Notes: generated from the sequence alone by a model not told the origin. A DNA stretch of 64,000 nucleotides from Myxococcales bacterium (GCA_016792845.1 JAEUKH010000035.1:61376-125375); one strand, 5' to 3'. Counted from the stretch's first letter, positions 18,038 to 27,507 are shown. Translations and numbers: made by a program.

Positions 18038-19534
18038 CTAAGGCTCTCGCCCCCCGACCGGGATCTGCATCGCATACGGCGCCGCCTGCCCCGGAAAGTG
18101 CAAAAACTGCGACTCGTGTTCGAGGCAGCGTCGCGCCCCGGCCATCGACGGGTCGAGCCGGCTCAAGCGGGTTTGCCCTTCGGGGCTCGTGGTGAACTCG
18201 ACCACCCCCGACGGGCTCTCGGCGCACTGGTTTCGCTCGACGCAGGTCGCCAGGCACCGGACCACCCGCGGGCGCGCCATCGCCGCCATCGTCGCGCGCT
18301 GCCCCGCGGTGAGCGAGGGCGCCTCGGGCGTCGCGGCGGGCGCAGGGGGCGACGGCAACACCCGCTGCGGCGCGGCGTGAGGCGTCGCGGGCGCCGCCGA
18401 GGCCACCATCGGCGACCGCTGCCACGCGGGGCTCTGAGCGCCCAACTCAAGCGTCATGCGGCCGCGGGCCGTGCGCGCGATCAGCGTCGCAGGGGTACGA
18501 ACGCACAGGCTCTCAAGCCCCGCCGGGAGAGGCCCCCCGGAGCCGAGCGAGAGCCCCGTCACGCCCTCAAGCTGCGGCACCCGAAGCGAAGGCGCCGCGT
18601 CGTCGAGCGCCGCGAGGTCGAGCGCGTCGCCGTCACGGGCCGCCTCATCGCGACGCTGGGCCTCGCCCACGAGCGGCAGTTCGAGCACCACGGGCCCGGT
18701 GACCGTGAGCCCCGCGGCCCCGTCACGCGAGACCGCCGTGCGCCCCGCGAGCACCACCACCCGCAGCCGATCGGCGCGCCACGCGCCCACCGTCGCGCCC
18801 TCGCTCTCGACCTGCCAGCCGTGCGCCCGCAGCCGGAGCGCAGGCCCCGTCGCGCCCTCGCCACGCAGCAGCGCCACCTCGCCCGCGTCGAGCACCACCT
18901 CGCTCGCCGCGGTGGTGAGCGTCGCCAAGGTCGCCCGGCTCTCACCGCGGAGGTCAACCCGCCAGCCGTCACGCAAGCCCAGCACCGCGCGACCGCCGAG
19001 CGCCGTCTCGATGCGCGCGCCCTCTGCGAGCCGGGCCACCGACGCGAGCGGCGACCGCCCGGCCCCCGCGAGGCCCACCGCCGAGCCCGCCGCCGAGAGC
19101 AACACCTGCGCCTCGTAGCGCGTCACCCGAGGGCCCTCGACGGCCTGAGGCGCCCGACCCGGCGCCACCGCCACCGCCTCGACCGGAGCCGCCACCGGCC
19201 TCGACCCGAGGGCCACCACCCCCGCCGCCGCCGCCGCGAGGCTCACCCCGAAAAAAGTCGCCTCGCGCCACCGCGAAGGCGCCTTGAGCTTGCCCTCGCG
19301 AATCGCCCGCGCCGTCGACTCGGCCGCCGCCAGCACCGCGGGGTCGATCGCCGCCCAATCGGGCTCACGGGGCGCCGCCTCGCGGGCCTCGTCGAGCAGG
19401 GCGCGACCGTCGGTCAAGCGCACGAGGGCCTCGCGGCACGCCGCGCAGGTCTCAAGATGGGCCGCGTCACCCGCGCCGAGCGCGACACCGTCGGCGTGGG
19501 CGAAGAGGGCCTCGACGTCAATATGGGCGCTCAT
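18038..19534 (-). CDS. anti-sigma factor with FecR-like and AgmX/TonB-like C-terminal regions
   Basis: 498 aa. N-terminal zinc anti-sigma domain with H26-x3-C30-x2-C33. There is one membrane helix near residues 92-110 (FFGVSLAAAAAGVVALGS). A FecR-like periplasmic region follows (about 150-270: LLSAAGSAVGL, LAEGARIETALGGRAVLGLRDG). The end, from about residue 425, has the shape of the AgmX/PglI C-terminal domain (RCLATCVERNQC, then GVVEFTTSPEGQTRL, ending RRCLEHESQFLHFP). It probably holds the sigma factor at the membrane and senses an envelope signal through FecR. It overlaps the sigma gene by 4 bp and faces the TonB-receptor operon tail to tail. Confidence 0.8.
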   Translation of the reverse strand: MSAHIDVEALFAHADGVALGAGDAAHLETCAACREALVRLTDGRALLDEAREAAPREPDWAAIDPAVLAAAESTARAIREGKLKAPSRWREATFFGVSLAAAAAGVVALGSRPVAAPVEAVAVAPGRAPQAVEGPRVTRYEAQVLLSAAGSAVGLAGAGRSPLASVARLAEGARIETALGGRAVLGLRDGWRVDLRGESRATLATLTTAASEVVLDAGEVALLRGEGATGPALRLRAHGWQVESEGATVGAWRADRLRVVVLAGRTAVSRDGAAGLTVTGPVVLELPLVGEAQRRDEAARDGDALDLAALDDAAPSLRVPQLEGVTGLSLGSGGPLPAGLESLCVRTPATLIARTARGRMTLELGAQSPAWQRSPMVASAAPATPHAAPQRVLPSPPAPAATPEAPSLTAGQRATMAAMARPRVVRCLATCVERNQCAESPSGVVEFTTSPEGQTRLSRLDPSMAGARRCLEHESQFLHFPGQAAPYAMQIPVGGREP

Positions 19535-20148
19535 CGTGATGCCCCTTCTTGGGCCGCGAGCTTCAGCTCTTCGGCGATGGCGCCGAGGGTCTTGTCTTGG
19601 GCCATCGCCGCGTAGACCTCGCGGCGGGCGTAAAAGAGCCGGGTGCGCACCGTCAACACCGGGCTGTCGACCATCTCAGCGATCTGGGCCGCGGCGACGC
19701 CTTCAATGTCATGCAGAATGAACACCGCCCGCTTCTTCTCGCTGAGGGTGTCGAGAATGGCGTAGAGCGCGCGCATGCGCTGGTTGCGCGCCGAGACGTC
19801 GAAGGGCGAGTCTTCTTCGGCAGCGGTAGGCTCGTGGGCCGGGGTGAGCTCGTTGCCGAGACCCGGGCGGCTGCGCGCGGCGCGAATGTTCATCAGCGTG
19901 ACGTTCACCGTGACGCGGTGGAGCCAGGTGCTAAAGCGCGACTCGCCGCGGAAGCTCACCAGCGAGCGAAACACCTGGAGAAAGACCTCTTGCACCACGT
20001 CGTCGACCTCGGGCCGGGGGCCCATCAGCCGGGCCACGAGCCGACCGACGTCGCGCCGATGCAGCCGATACAGCTCTTGAAACGCCCGCGCGTCGCCCGC
20101 CTGGGCCCGGGCCACGTACGCAGGCTGAAGGTCTTCGTCGTGCGTCAC
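19531..20148 (-). CDS. ECF RNA polymerase sigma factor
   Basis: 205 aa from the chosen GTG; an ATG 16 codons upstream is possible but adds unconserved residues. Region 2 (DARAFQELYRLHRRDVGRLVARLMG, then VDDVVQEVFLQVFRSL and GESRFSTWLHRVTVNV) and region 4 (LSEKKRAVFILHDIEGVAAAQIAEMV, then TVRTRLFYARREV) are clear. This is a RpoE-type group IV sigma factor. The stop overlaps the anti-sigma ATG (ATGA), the usual coupled order. It probably drives its own operon; the 525-bp region upstream should hold its promoter. Confidence 0.92.
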   Translation of the reverse strand: MTHDEDLQPAYVARAQAGDARAFQELYRLHRRDVGRLVARLMGPRPEVDDVVQEVFLQVFRSLVSFRGESRFSTWLHRVTVNVTLMNIRAARSRPGLGNELTPAHEPTAAEEDSPFDVSARNQRMRALYAILDTLSEKKRAVFILHDIEGVAAAQIAEMVDSPVLTVRTRLFYARREVYAAMAQDKTLGAIAEELKLAAQEGASR

Positions 20149-20673
20149 GAGACGCCCCGGTGCAAAAGCTGCCAACGACACCATACAAGCCACCACGACC
20201 GAGAGTAGGAGGTGCGTCGAGCACCGCCTGACGCCACATCGTCAGTGCCTCGACCTCCCATGCGATGCGGGGCCGTCTCCCCACATTCACCGCCGCGGTG
20301 ACCCCGGCGCGATTTTCTCTTCGCCTCGCCCTCTGGGCACCAACGCCTGTGTGTCGCCTCGGCCATCACGTCGCGGCGGGCACTCTAAACCACACGCGCC
20401 CGAGGGCGCGGCCCCAATGCGACATCGGCCCCTCGGAGCCCCCGAGCAGGTCGACGCTAGAGCCGACGCGCCCGGGCCAAGAGCCCCAAGAGGTCTGAAC
20501 CGACGAGTCCGACGACAATGGCCATCGCGAGGATCCCCATGGCCCAAGGGCTCTGCGCCCTTTGCCCCGGGGGTGCCAACTTTCGCGCAGCGATTTGTCA
20601 AGAAGAACCGTCGAAGCCGCTGACACCGCTGAAGAATTCGTCGCGCAGAGGGCGGCGCGGTACGCTCCCGCGG
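20149..20673. other. 525-bp divergent intergenic region
   Basis: Lies between the leftward sigma operon and the rightward PLP enzyme. The left part, near the sigma gene, is locally less GC-rich (20160-20200) with a TATGGT-like box on the minus strand, a possible ECF-dependent promoter. The right end has TTGTCAAG at 20597-20604 and a TACGCT box. Short frames across the middle have no domain support. No RNA gene is recognised. Confidence 0.4.
20661..20666 (+). promoter_or_regulatory. TACGCT -10 box, leaderless start of the PLP enzyme gene
   Basis: TACGCT, 7 bases, then GTG at 20674, with no Shine-Dalgarno. This is the clearest example of the leaderless layout in the window. Confidence 0.5.
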
Positions 20674-21894
20674 GTGAAGTTTCGCGACCCCGAGGGCCTC
20701 TTGCGCGCGTTGGCCGGGGCGCCGCTCCCTGCCGCGGTGGTCGACCTCGCGGCCTTCGAGCGAAACCTCGACCGGGTGAAGGCCGCCCTCGCCGCGCGCC
20801 CCGCCCTCGGGCTCAGGGTCGGGAGCAAATCGCTCAGAGTCGAGGCCCTCATCGCGCGCCTCGCGGCGGGGCTCGGGGCGCGCTACGCGGGCGTTCTTTG
20901 CTACTCAGCCCGCGAGCTCGGGTGGCTCGCCGGGCGGGGGCACCGCGACCTCGTGATGGGCTATCCCGTGGTCGACCCTGACGACGCGCGACGCCTCGCG
21001 ACAGCGCGAACGCAGACGCAAGTGTGCGCGATGGTCGACGACCCGGCCCATCTCGCGGTGCTCTCGGCCGCGGCGGTCGAGGCCGGAGTGGTGCTCGATG
21101 TGGCCATCGACCTCGACATGGCCGCGCGGTGGCCGACGCGCCGGGGCCCGGGTCTGCGTCTCGGGGTGCTGCGCTCTCCGCTCGAGTCGGTGAAGGCGGT
21201 GCAGCGCCTCGCCGGGCAGGTGGCCGCGACGCCGGGCCTCGCGCTCGCGGGGTGCATGGGCTACGAGGCACAGATCGCGGGGCTGAGAGACCGGGTCTCG
21301 GGGCGCAGGGTGCTCGCCCACGCGCTCGTCAAGGCGATCTCGCGGCCGCAGGTTCGGCGCTTTCGGGCCGAGGTCAGCGCGGCGCTCAGGGCCGACGGGC
21401 ACCGGCTCCGGTTCTTCAACGGCGGCGGCACGGGCTCCCTCGACAGCACCCGCGACGACCCGTCGGTGACCGAGCTCACGGTGGGCTCGGGCTTCCTCGG
21501 AACGGCCCTCTTCCAGGGTCTCGACGCCCTCGACTGCGAGCCCGCGCTCGGCTTCGTACTCCCGGTGGTTCGAAGGCCCTCAGCCGAGACCGCGACCTGC
21601 GCGGGCGGCGGCTACGTCGCCTCGGGCGCCGGGGGCCCCGGTGGCCGCGACCGCTGGCCTGTGCCGGTCTTCCCCTTCGGGCTCGCGCTGACCGACCGCG
21701 AGGGCCCCGGCGAGGTGCAGACGCCGCTCGTAGGCCCCGGCGCGCGGGGGCTCAGCCTCGGCGACCGCGTGCTCTTTGTGCCGGCCAAAGCGGGCGAGCT
21801 GGCCGAACGCTTCGCCGAGTACCACCTCGTGCGCGGCGGCACCGTCGAGGCGCGGGCGCCCACCTGGCGCGGCGACGCCGCAACATGGGGTTGA
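20674..21894 (+). CDS. alanine racemase-fold PLP enzyme (D-threonine aldolase/DSD-like)
   Basis: 406 aa from the GTG. The N-terminal TIM-barrel part has PAAVVDLAAFERNLDRV and the PLP-lysine region GLRVGSKSLRVEAL, later VCAMVDD and the Gly-rich phosphate-binding FFNGGGTGSLDS. The C-terminal beta domain has LSLGDRVLFVPAKAGE and ends near EYHLVRGGTVEARAPTWRGD. This layout matches the fold-type III D-threonine aldolase/D-serine dehydratase/amino-acid aldolase group more than biosynthetic alanine racemase. The substrate cannot be fixed from sequence. It is transcribed alone. Confidence 0.8.
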   Translation: MKFRDPEGLLRALAGAPLPAAVVDLAAFERNLDRVKAALAARPALGLRVGSKSLRVEALIARLAAGLGARYAGVLCYSARELGWLAGRGHRDLVMGYPVVDPDDARRLATARTQTQVCAMVDDPAHLAVLSAAAVEAGVVLDVAIDLDMAARWPTRRGPGLRLGVLRSPLESVKAVQRLAGQVAATPGLALAGCMGYEAQIAGLRDRVSGRRVLAHALVKAISRPQVRRFRAEVSAALRADGHRLRFFNGGGTGSLDSTRDDPSVTELTVGSGFLGTALFQGLDALDCEPALGFVLPVVRRPSAETATCAGGGYVASGAGGPGGRDRWPVPVFPFGLALTDREGPGEVQTPLVGPGARGLSLGDRVLFVPAKAGELAERFAEYHLVRGGTVEARAPTWRGDAATWG

Positions 21895-21965
21895 CACCGA
21901 CATTCGTCGAGAACTATCGCACCCCCTTCGCGGGTTCGGTGACCCGACGATGAGTCGAGGGTCGA

Positions 21966-22946
21966 GTGGCAGAAGACTCCAGCGCGATGATTGAGACCCA
22001 CAAGCTCACCCGCCGATACGGCGCCCGGGTGGCCGTCGAGGCCCTGAGCTTTACCGTCGAGAGGGGCCAGATCGTGGGCTTTCTCGGGCCCAACGGCGCG
22101 GGCAAATCGAGCACCCTCCGGATGCTCTCGGGCTTCATCCCCCCGACGGCGGGCACCGCGCGCATCGCGGGCTTCGACATCGTCGAAGAGAAGCAGTCTG
22201 CCCAGGCCATGCTGGGCTACATGCCCGAGACGATGCCGCTCTACCCCGAGCTCCGGGTGCGCGAGTACCTCCGATTTCGCGGTGAAATCAAAGGTCTTTG
22301 GGGCAAGAAGCTCAACGCCGCGGTCGACCGCGCGATGGGCCTCGCCGACATCGCCGACCGCGACGCCCAACTCATCGGCGAGCTCTCGAAGGGATACAAG
22401 CAGCGCGTGGGCCTCGCCGACGCGTTGGTCGCCTCGCCGCCCTTGCTCATCCTCGACGAGCCCACCGAGGGCCTCGACCCGAACCAGGTCGCCCGATTTC
22501 GTCAGCTCCTCGGGGCCCTCAAGGCCGAGCACACGATCTTGCTCTCGACGCACATCCTCTCTGAAGTTGAAGCCGTCTGCGATCATGTGGTGATCCTCCA
22601 TCAGGGCAAGCTCGTCGCCGCCGGCAGCCTCGACGAGGTCACCGCCCGGCGCGGCGCGGGGGCCTTCGCGGTGCGTTGTCGCGCCCCCGAGGGGCCCTGG
22701 CAGACGGCGCCCGAAGCCGAAGCCCGGCGGTGCTTCGAGGGCCTGGGCCTTGAGGTCGAAGGCGCCTCCGCCGAAGCAGGGTTGGTGAGCCTCAAGCTGA
22801 GCCTCACCGACGGCGACGAGGCGGCCCTCGAAGCGGCCGTGGCGCGGCTCGTGGGCGCGGGGCTCGGGGTGCGCGAGGTGAAGCGCGCGACCCGCGAGCT
22901 CGAAGAGGTCTTTCAGCTTCTCACCGCAGAGGGGGGCGCGGCATGA
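21966..22946 (+). CDS. ABC transporter ATP-binding protein (GldA-like)
   Basis: 326 aa from GTG; ATG at 21987 is an alternative. Walker A GPNGAGKSS, signature LSKGYKQRVGLADAL, Walker B LLILDEPTEGLDP and the switch His in LLSTHILSEVEA are all present. An extra C-terminal domain of about 90 residues follows, as in DrrA/GldA-type ABC-2 exporters. It is the first gene of a tightly packed four-gene operon with an ABC-2 permease, a GldG-like protein and a DUF4340 protein. In gliding bacteria this set is called GldA/F/G, but in many other bacteria its cargo is unknown. Confidence 0.92.
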   Translation: MAEDSSAMIETHKLTRRYGARVAVEALSFTVERGQIVGFLGPNGAGKSSTLRMLSGFIPPTAGTARIAGFDIVEEKQSAQAMLGYMPETMPLYPELRVREYLRFRGEIKGLWGKKLNAAVDRAMGLADIADRDAQLIGELSKGYKQRVGLADALVASPPLLILDEPTEGLDPNQVARFRQLLGALKAEHTILLSTHILSEVEAVCDHVVILHQGKLVAAGSLDEVTARRGAGAFAVRCRAPEGPWQTAPEAEARRCFEGLGLEVEGASAEAGLVSLKLSLTDGDEAALEAAVARLVGAGLGVREVKRATRELEEVFQLLTAEGGAA

Positions 22947-23692
22947 GGGCCATCTTTGCGATCTACAAGCGCGAGCTCTTGTCGAGCTTCGCGTCGCCGA
23001 TGGGCTACGTGCTCCTCGCGAGCTTCCTGGTCTTCAACGGGGTGGTGTTCTCGTTCTTCATGCAGATGGTGGCGTCGAACCCGGCGCTCAGCGGCACCCG
23101 CGGCCCGCTGCAGATGTTCTTCGGCAGCACGATCTTGTCGGTGCTGACGCTCTTGATCTTCTGCCCCGCGATCTCGATGCGCACCTTCGCCGAAGAGCGC
23201 CGCGCGCGCACCTTCGAGACGCTCTTTACGACCACCGTGACCGAGACCGAGGTGGTGCTCGGCAAGTTCTTCGGCGCCCTCACCGTGTGGATGACCCTCT
23301 GGCTCCCGACGCTCCTCTACGCCCTCGTGGTGCGCCGCTACGGGCCCGTCGACTGGGGCGTGCTCGCGAGCGCGTACCTCGGGCAGTGCGTGATCGGCGG
23401 CGCGTTTCTCTCGCTCGGCATCTTGATGAGCGCGCTCTCGCGCTCGCAGGTGACGGCCTTCGTGCTGTCGTTTCTCGCCACCGGGGGCGTGATGTTCGCG
23501 CTCGGCCTCGGCTCGTACATCTACACCGACGAGTCGCGGCTGCAGTTCTTCGGGTACGTCAACCTCTGGTCGCACCTTGAGAATTTCTCGGTCGGGCTCG
23601 TCGACACCCGGGCGCTGGTCTACTACCTCTCGGTCACCGCCCTCGGGCTCGGCCTCACGGTGAACGTACTCGCCGGCCGGAAGGAGGCCTGA
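22943..23692 (+). CDS. ABC-2 type permease (GldF-like)
   Basis: 249 aa, overlapping the ATPase stop by 4 bp (ATGA). Six hydrophobic helices; it begins MRAIFAIYKRELLSSFASPMGY, the typical amphipathic N-terminus of this family. The cytoplasmic loop EERRARTFETLFTTTVTETEVVLGKFF is the classic ABC-2 coupling region. It is the membrane pore partner of the preceding ATPase. The next gene starts 2 bp after its stop. Confidence 0.92.
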   Translation: MRAIFAIYKRELLSSFASPMGYVLLASFLVFNGVVFSFFMQMVASNPALSGTRGPLQMFFGSTILSVLTLLIFCPAISMRTFAEERRARTFETLFTTTVTETEVVLGKFFGALTVWMTLWLPTLLYALVVRRYGPVDWGVLASAYLGQCVIGGAFLSLGILMSALSRSQVTAFVLSFLATGGVMFALGLGSYIYTDESRLQFFGYVNLWSHLENFSVGLVDTRALVYYLSVTALGLGLTVNVLAGRKEA

Positions 23693-23693
23693 C

Positions 23694-25238
23694 ATGCCTG
23701 AAGACACCTCACCGGGCGGGCCTCGGGGCTGGGTCGACGGCTTCGTGCGAGGGCCCGCGGTGGCCCTCCTCGCGCTGCTGCTCTTCGGCATGGCGAACTA
23801 CGCCAGCGCGCGGCACTACCGGCGCTTCGACTGCACCCAGACGGGTCAGTTTACGCTCTCGCCGCGCAGCCAGGAGATCGCCCGGCGGCTCCGCGGCCAG
23901 ACCGAGATCTACCTCTTGATGGGTCGGCAGGAGCCGCTCTACCGCGAGGTCTCTGAGCTCGCCGCCCGCTACGCCGCGGTGTCACGCGCGGTGACGGTGC
24001 ACACCCTCGACCCCGACCGCGACCGCGAGCGGTACATCGCCTTCGCGAACCGCATCAACCTCGCCCTCGACGCGGCCGACGAGCACCAGCGGCCCATCGC
24101 CTCGTGCGGCGTGGTGGTGGTGCGGGGCGCGCGGCACTGGGAGATCCAGCGCGAGTCGCTGGCCGAGCTCGGCGCCGGCGGCGAGGGCGACGAGGGCGGG
24201 GCCAACCGGCTCCGCAACGCGCAGATCACGGTCGAGCGCGCGTTCAGCGAGGCGCTGCTCCAGGTCGACGACGAGCGCCGCACGAAGGTGTGCCTGTCGA
24301 CGGGGCACAATGAGCTCTCGCTCGGGTCGGCCGAGCACAGCGCCCAAGGGCTCGTCGATGCGCTGCGACACAGCCGCTTCGAGGTCGAGCCCGTCGAGGT
24401 GCGCGGCCAGCGTCAGGTGCCGCGGAGCTGCGACGTGCTGCTCATCGCGGGCACGGCGCGACCCTGGAGCCCCGAAGACGCCCTCGCGGTCGAGCGCTAC
24501 CTCCGGGCCGGGGGCAACCTCGCGGCCTTCGTCGACCCCCTCGCCCTCGAAGGGCGCATCGTGCCGACGGGCCTCGAAGGCGTCGCGCGGAGCGTGGGCA
24601 TCGGCCTGCCGCCGCTCTTGACCCTCGAACAAGACCCCGCCCACCTCCAGCGCGACGTGCCCCCCATGCAGTTTCGCGTCGATACGTGGAACGAGCACGA
24701 GATCACCCGCAACCTCCGCGGCACCCAGCTCATCGTCTCGATGGTGCGCCCTTTGGTGCGGGCCGAGGGCAGCGCCGTGGTGCCCGTGGTGCTCGCCTCG
24801 ACCACCCCCGAGGGCTGGGGCGAGAGCAACGTCGCCGACCTCATGCGCACGCTCACGCCCTCGCGCGACGCCCACGACCTCGCCGGGCCCATCACCGTCG
24901 CGATGGCCTCGTCGCTCGCCGACGCCCCCGCCCGGCCTGACGGCGCCCCGTCGGGCCGCGCGGTGTTCGTGGGCACGAGCAGCATCGTCGAGAACATCAA
25001 TTTCAACCCGCAGCTGAGGGCCGCCCTCAGCAACGCGTCGCTGGTCGAGGCGAGCCTCGGGTGGCTCACGGCGCGGCACGAGATGATCGACATTCCGAGC
25101 CGACCGGCCGACCGCGCGGCGATGCTCGTGCCGGGCGACGACCTCTCGCGGGTCACGCTCTACGTGGTGTTGCTCATCCCCCTGGCCGCGGCCTTGGTGG
25201 GGGTCGCCGTATGGCGCGCGCGAAAGAACGCAACGTGA
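23694..25238 (+). CDS. GldG-like ABC transporter auxiliary protein
   Basis: 514 aa. It has an N-terminal helix near residues 22-42 and a large periplasmic domain with the GldG/ABC_transp_aux order: TQTGQFTLSPRSQEI; then TEIYLLMG; later VCLSTGHNELSLG and CDVLLIAGTARPWSPED (a GATase-like Rossmann part). A final helix (VTLYVVLLIPLAAALVGVAVW) sits at the end. It probably forms the external part of the ABC complex. The stop overlaps the next GTG by 4 bp. Confidence 0.9.
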   Translation: MPEDTSPGGPRGWVDGFVRGPAVALLALLLFGMANYASARHYRRFDCTQTGQFTLSPRSQEIARRLRGQTEIYLLMGRQEPLYREVSELAARYAAVSRAVTVHTLDPDRDRERYIAFANRINLALDAADEHQRPIASCGVVVVRGARHWEIQRESLAELGAGGEGDEGGANRLRNAQITVERAFSEALLQVDDERRTKVCLSTGHNELSLGSAEHSAQGLVDALRHSRFEVEPVEVRGQRQVPRSCDVLLIAGTARPWSPEDALAVERYLRAGGNLAAFVDPLALEGRIVPTGLEGVARSVGIGLPPLLTLEQDPAHLQRDVPPMQFRVDTWNEHEITRNLRGTQLIVSMVRPLVRAEGSAVVPVVLASTTPEGWGESNVADLMRTLTPSRDAHDLAGPITVAMASSLADAPARPDGAPSGRAVFVGTSSIVENINFNPQLRAALSNASLVEASLGWLTARHEMIDIPSRPADRAAMLVPGDDLSRVTLYVVLLIPLAAALVGVAVWRARKNAT

Positions 25239-27454
25239 ACCTGCGAAGCCTTCGTCGTTACCGAACGCCCCTCGCCCTCGCCGCGCTCTGCACCGCGATG
25301 GCGGGCTACCTCGCGTGGGATCACAAACACGCGAGCTCCGAAGAGCTGGCCGCGCGCCGCCGCATGCTCTTTCGCGCGTTTCACCGCCAGCAGGTCGATC
25401 GCATCGAGATCGCGCTGCCCGCGGGCCGCTTCGAGCTGAGGCGGCGCGGCCACGAGCAGTGGGTGATGCAGAGCGAGCGTGAGGGCGCGCGCCCCGCCGA
25501 CGCCGTCGAGGTCGAGCGCATCCTCTCGGAGCTCGAAGGCGCAGAGGCCCTGCGCACCCTCGGCCCCCTCGACCCGGCGAGCCGCACCCGCTTCGGGCTC
25601 GAACACCCCACGGTCACCGTCACAGCTTACGAAGGTGCTGAAATCACAGCACATTTCGTCATGGGCAGCGCCGTCGAGGGCGCCCGCGACCGATACCTCG
25701 AAGCCTCGGCCCAAGACGGCGGCCGCGACCGCGCCGTCACCGCGGTGGTGGTCGGGCCCAGCGTCGCCGAGGTGCTCGATCGGCCGATGGCGGCCTTCCG
25801 CGACAAGCTGGTGGCCAGCGCAGACCTGGCGCACATCGACCGTATCACCCTGCGGCGCGAGGGCGTCGAGACCGAGCTCCGACGGCGCGGGCCCATCTGG
25901 CAGCTCTTGACCCCGGCCCCGGTGCGCGCCAGCCGCGGCGCCGTCGACACGCTCCTCAGCGAGCTGCGGGAGCTCCGCGCGACGCGGGTCCTCGTCGACG
26001 GCGCGAGCGACGCCGAGCTCGCGCGCTACGGGCTCGGCCCCACGGCGCCGCGCATCAGCTTCTCGCGCGGGGCCAACGTCGAACCCATCACCCTGCGCCT
26101 GGGGGGGCCCTGCCCCGAGAGCGACGACGCCGTGACGGCGCTCCGCGAAGGCGGCCGCACGGTGGTCTGCCTCGCCCGCACCTTCGCCGACCCCGCGCTG
26201 CAACCCGTCGCGCAGTACCGCGACACGCACGTCCTCGCGGCCCGCACCGACGAGATCGCGACGATCCGTCTGAGCGGCGCCCTCGGCGCGGGGCGCGACC
26301 TCGTCATCGAGCGCGCGGCCGAAGGGTGGCGCGCCCGTGACAGCGCCGCGGCCATCGACACCGACGCGATGGAGGTCTGGCTCGCGGCCCTCCACGAGCT
26401 CAGCAGCACCGCCGCGGCGGGCCCCGAGACCCGGGTGGCGCGCGGCCTCGCCCCGGCCCCGCAGCAGACCCTCGAAGTGACCCGCTCGGGGGTCGACGGC
26501 AGCGAGACCATCCTCGTCGGTAACAGCGACGCCGCGGGGCTCGCGGTGAGCCGCGACGACGAGGCCGGAGTGCTTCTCTTTCCGCCCTCGGCGGCCGACG
26601 TGTTGCGCGTCGACGCGGTGCGCTTTCGGCCCGCCCAGGTGCTCAGCCAGGCCCCCGCGCGGCTCACCGACTGGCGCATCGAGGCGCCCGGCTTCGAAGA
26701 GACCATCACCCGCGCCGAAGGCGGCATGCGGGTCACCTCACCCGCCTCGGTGGCCGTCGATCAGACCACCTTCGCCGAGGTCACGACGCAGTTCGCCGAG
26801 CTCCAGGCCCAGCGTTGGGTGGGCGCCGCCGAGCGCCCCGAGTACGGCCTGACGCCGCCGCGGGTGCGCATCGTGGGCCGCTTCTCGCCTGCGGGCGGCG
26901 ACGCGGGCGCGCAGCCGAGCGAGGTGACCTTGCGCCTCGGCGCCGCGGTGCCTGGCGGCGGGGTCTACGCCGCGGTGAGCTCGAGCGACGGCGTCTTCGT
27001 GATGCCGCGGGCGTTCTACGATTTGATGGTGCAAGCCCACGCAGACCGCGGGGTGCTCCAGGTGCCCGCCGACGTGTCTCGGGTGGTGATCACCGTCGGC
27101 GACAACGCGCGGCGCGTTGAGATCGTGCGGCGCGGCGACACCTGGGTGACGGCCTCGGGTGCGAGCGCCTCAAGCGAGCAGGTCACGGCCCTCCTTGAGC
27201 GCTTGCAGCGGGTCGTACCGCCGCGGGTGTTCGGGTACGGCCCGCCCCCGGCCGCGGCGAATTTCGCCCACCCTCGGGCCGTCATCGAGGCCCACCTCGG
27301 GGCCGACGGCGGCGCGACGGTGATGCGCGTGACCCTCGGCGATCGCTTCGGCCGGGGCGAAGGCGCGGGGGTCTACGCCCGCCGCGAGGGCCTCGACCTC
27401 ACCCTGTCGGTCGACGACGATTTCGCCGAAATGGTCGAACAGTTTTCGCCCTGA
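25235..27454 (+). CDS. DUF4340 protein, last gene of the Gld-like operon
   Basis: 739 aa from the GTG that overlaps the previous stop (GTGA); an ATG 8 codons upstream is an alternative. An N-terminal helix (PLALAALCTAMAGYLAW) is followed by tandem DUF4340-like modules. Repeated strand patterns such as VDRIEIALPAGRFELRRRG, IDRITLRREGVETELRRRG and VSRVVITVGDNARRVEIVRRG recur about every 200 residues, each followed by a YGL-type turn. DUF4340 proteins are almost always next to GldG. They probably form the large periplasmic part of this exporter. Confidence 0.85.
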   Translation: MNLRSLRRYRTPLALAALCTAMAGYLAWDHKHASSEELAARRRMLFRAFHRQQVDRIEIALPAGRFELRRRGHEQWVMQSEREGARPADAVEVERILSELEGAEALRTLGPLDPASRTRFGLEHPTVTVTAYEGAEITAHFVMGSAVEGARDRYLEASAQDGGRDRAVTAVVVGPSVAEVLDRPMAAFRDKLVASADLAHIDRITLRREGVETELRRRGPIWQLLTPAPVRASRGAVDTLLSELRELRATRVLVDGASDAELARYGLGPTAPRISFSRGANVEPITLRLGGPCPESDDAVTALREGGRTVVCLARTFADPALQPVAQYRDTHVLAARTDEIATIRLSGALGAGRDLVIERAAEGWRARDSAAAIDTDAMEVWLAALHELSSTAAAGPETRVARGLAPAPQQTLEVTRSGVDGSETILVGNSDAAGLAVSRDDEAGVLLFPPSAADVLRVDAVRFRPAQVLSQAPARLTDWRIEAPGFEETITRAEGGMRVTSPASVAVDQTTFAEVTTQFAELQAQRWVGAAERPEYGLTPPRVRIVGRFSPAGGDAGAQPSEVTLRLGAAVPGGGVYAAVSSSDGVFVMPRAFYDLMVQAHADRGVLQVPADVSRVVITVGDNARRVEIVRRGDTWVTASGASASSEQVTALLERLQRVVPPRVFGYGPPPAAANFAHPRAVIEAHLGADGGATVMRVTLGDRFGRGEGAGVYARREGLDLTLSVDDDFAEMVEQFSP

Positions 27455-27492
27455 GCCGTGCCGATGCCCGCGTCGCAGCGGGGTCGTCGGTA

Positions 27493-27498
27493 TAGACT
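27493..27498 (+). promoter_or_regulatory. TAGACT -10-like box before the PARG gene
   Basis: GGTATAGACT followed by 9 bases and then GTG at 27508, with no Shine-Dalgarno. The same TAGACT hexamer precedes a kinase gene at 33.07 kb. Confidence 0.4.
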
Positions 27499-27507
27499 CT
27501 TCGGCCT

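Noticed and set aside
20390..20673. Small gene in the sigma-racemase gap
   Set aside because: Frames are open only because of high G+C; no start with ribosome binding site and no domain.
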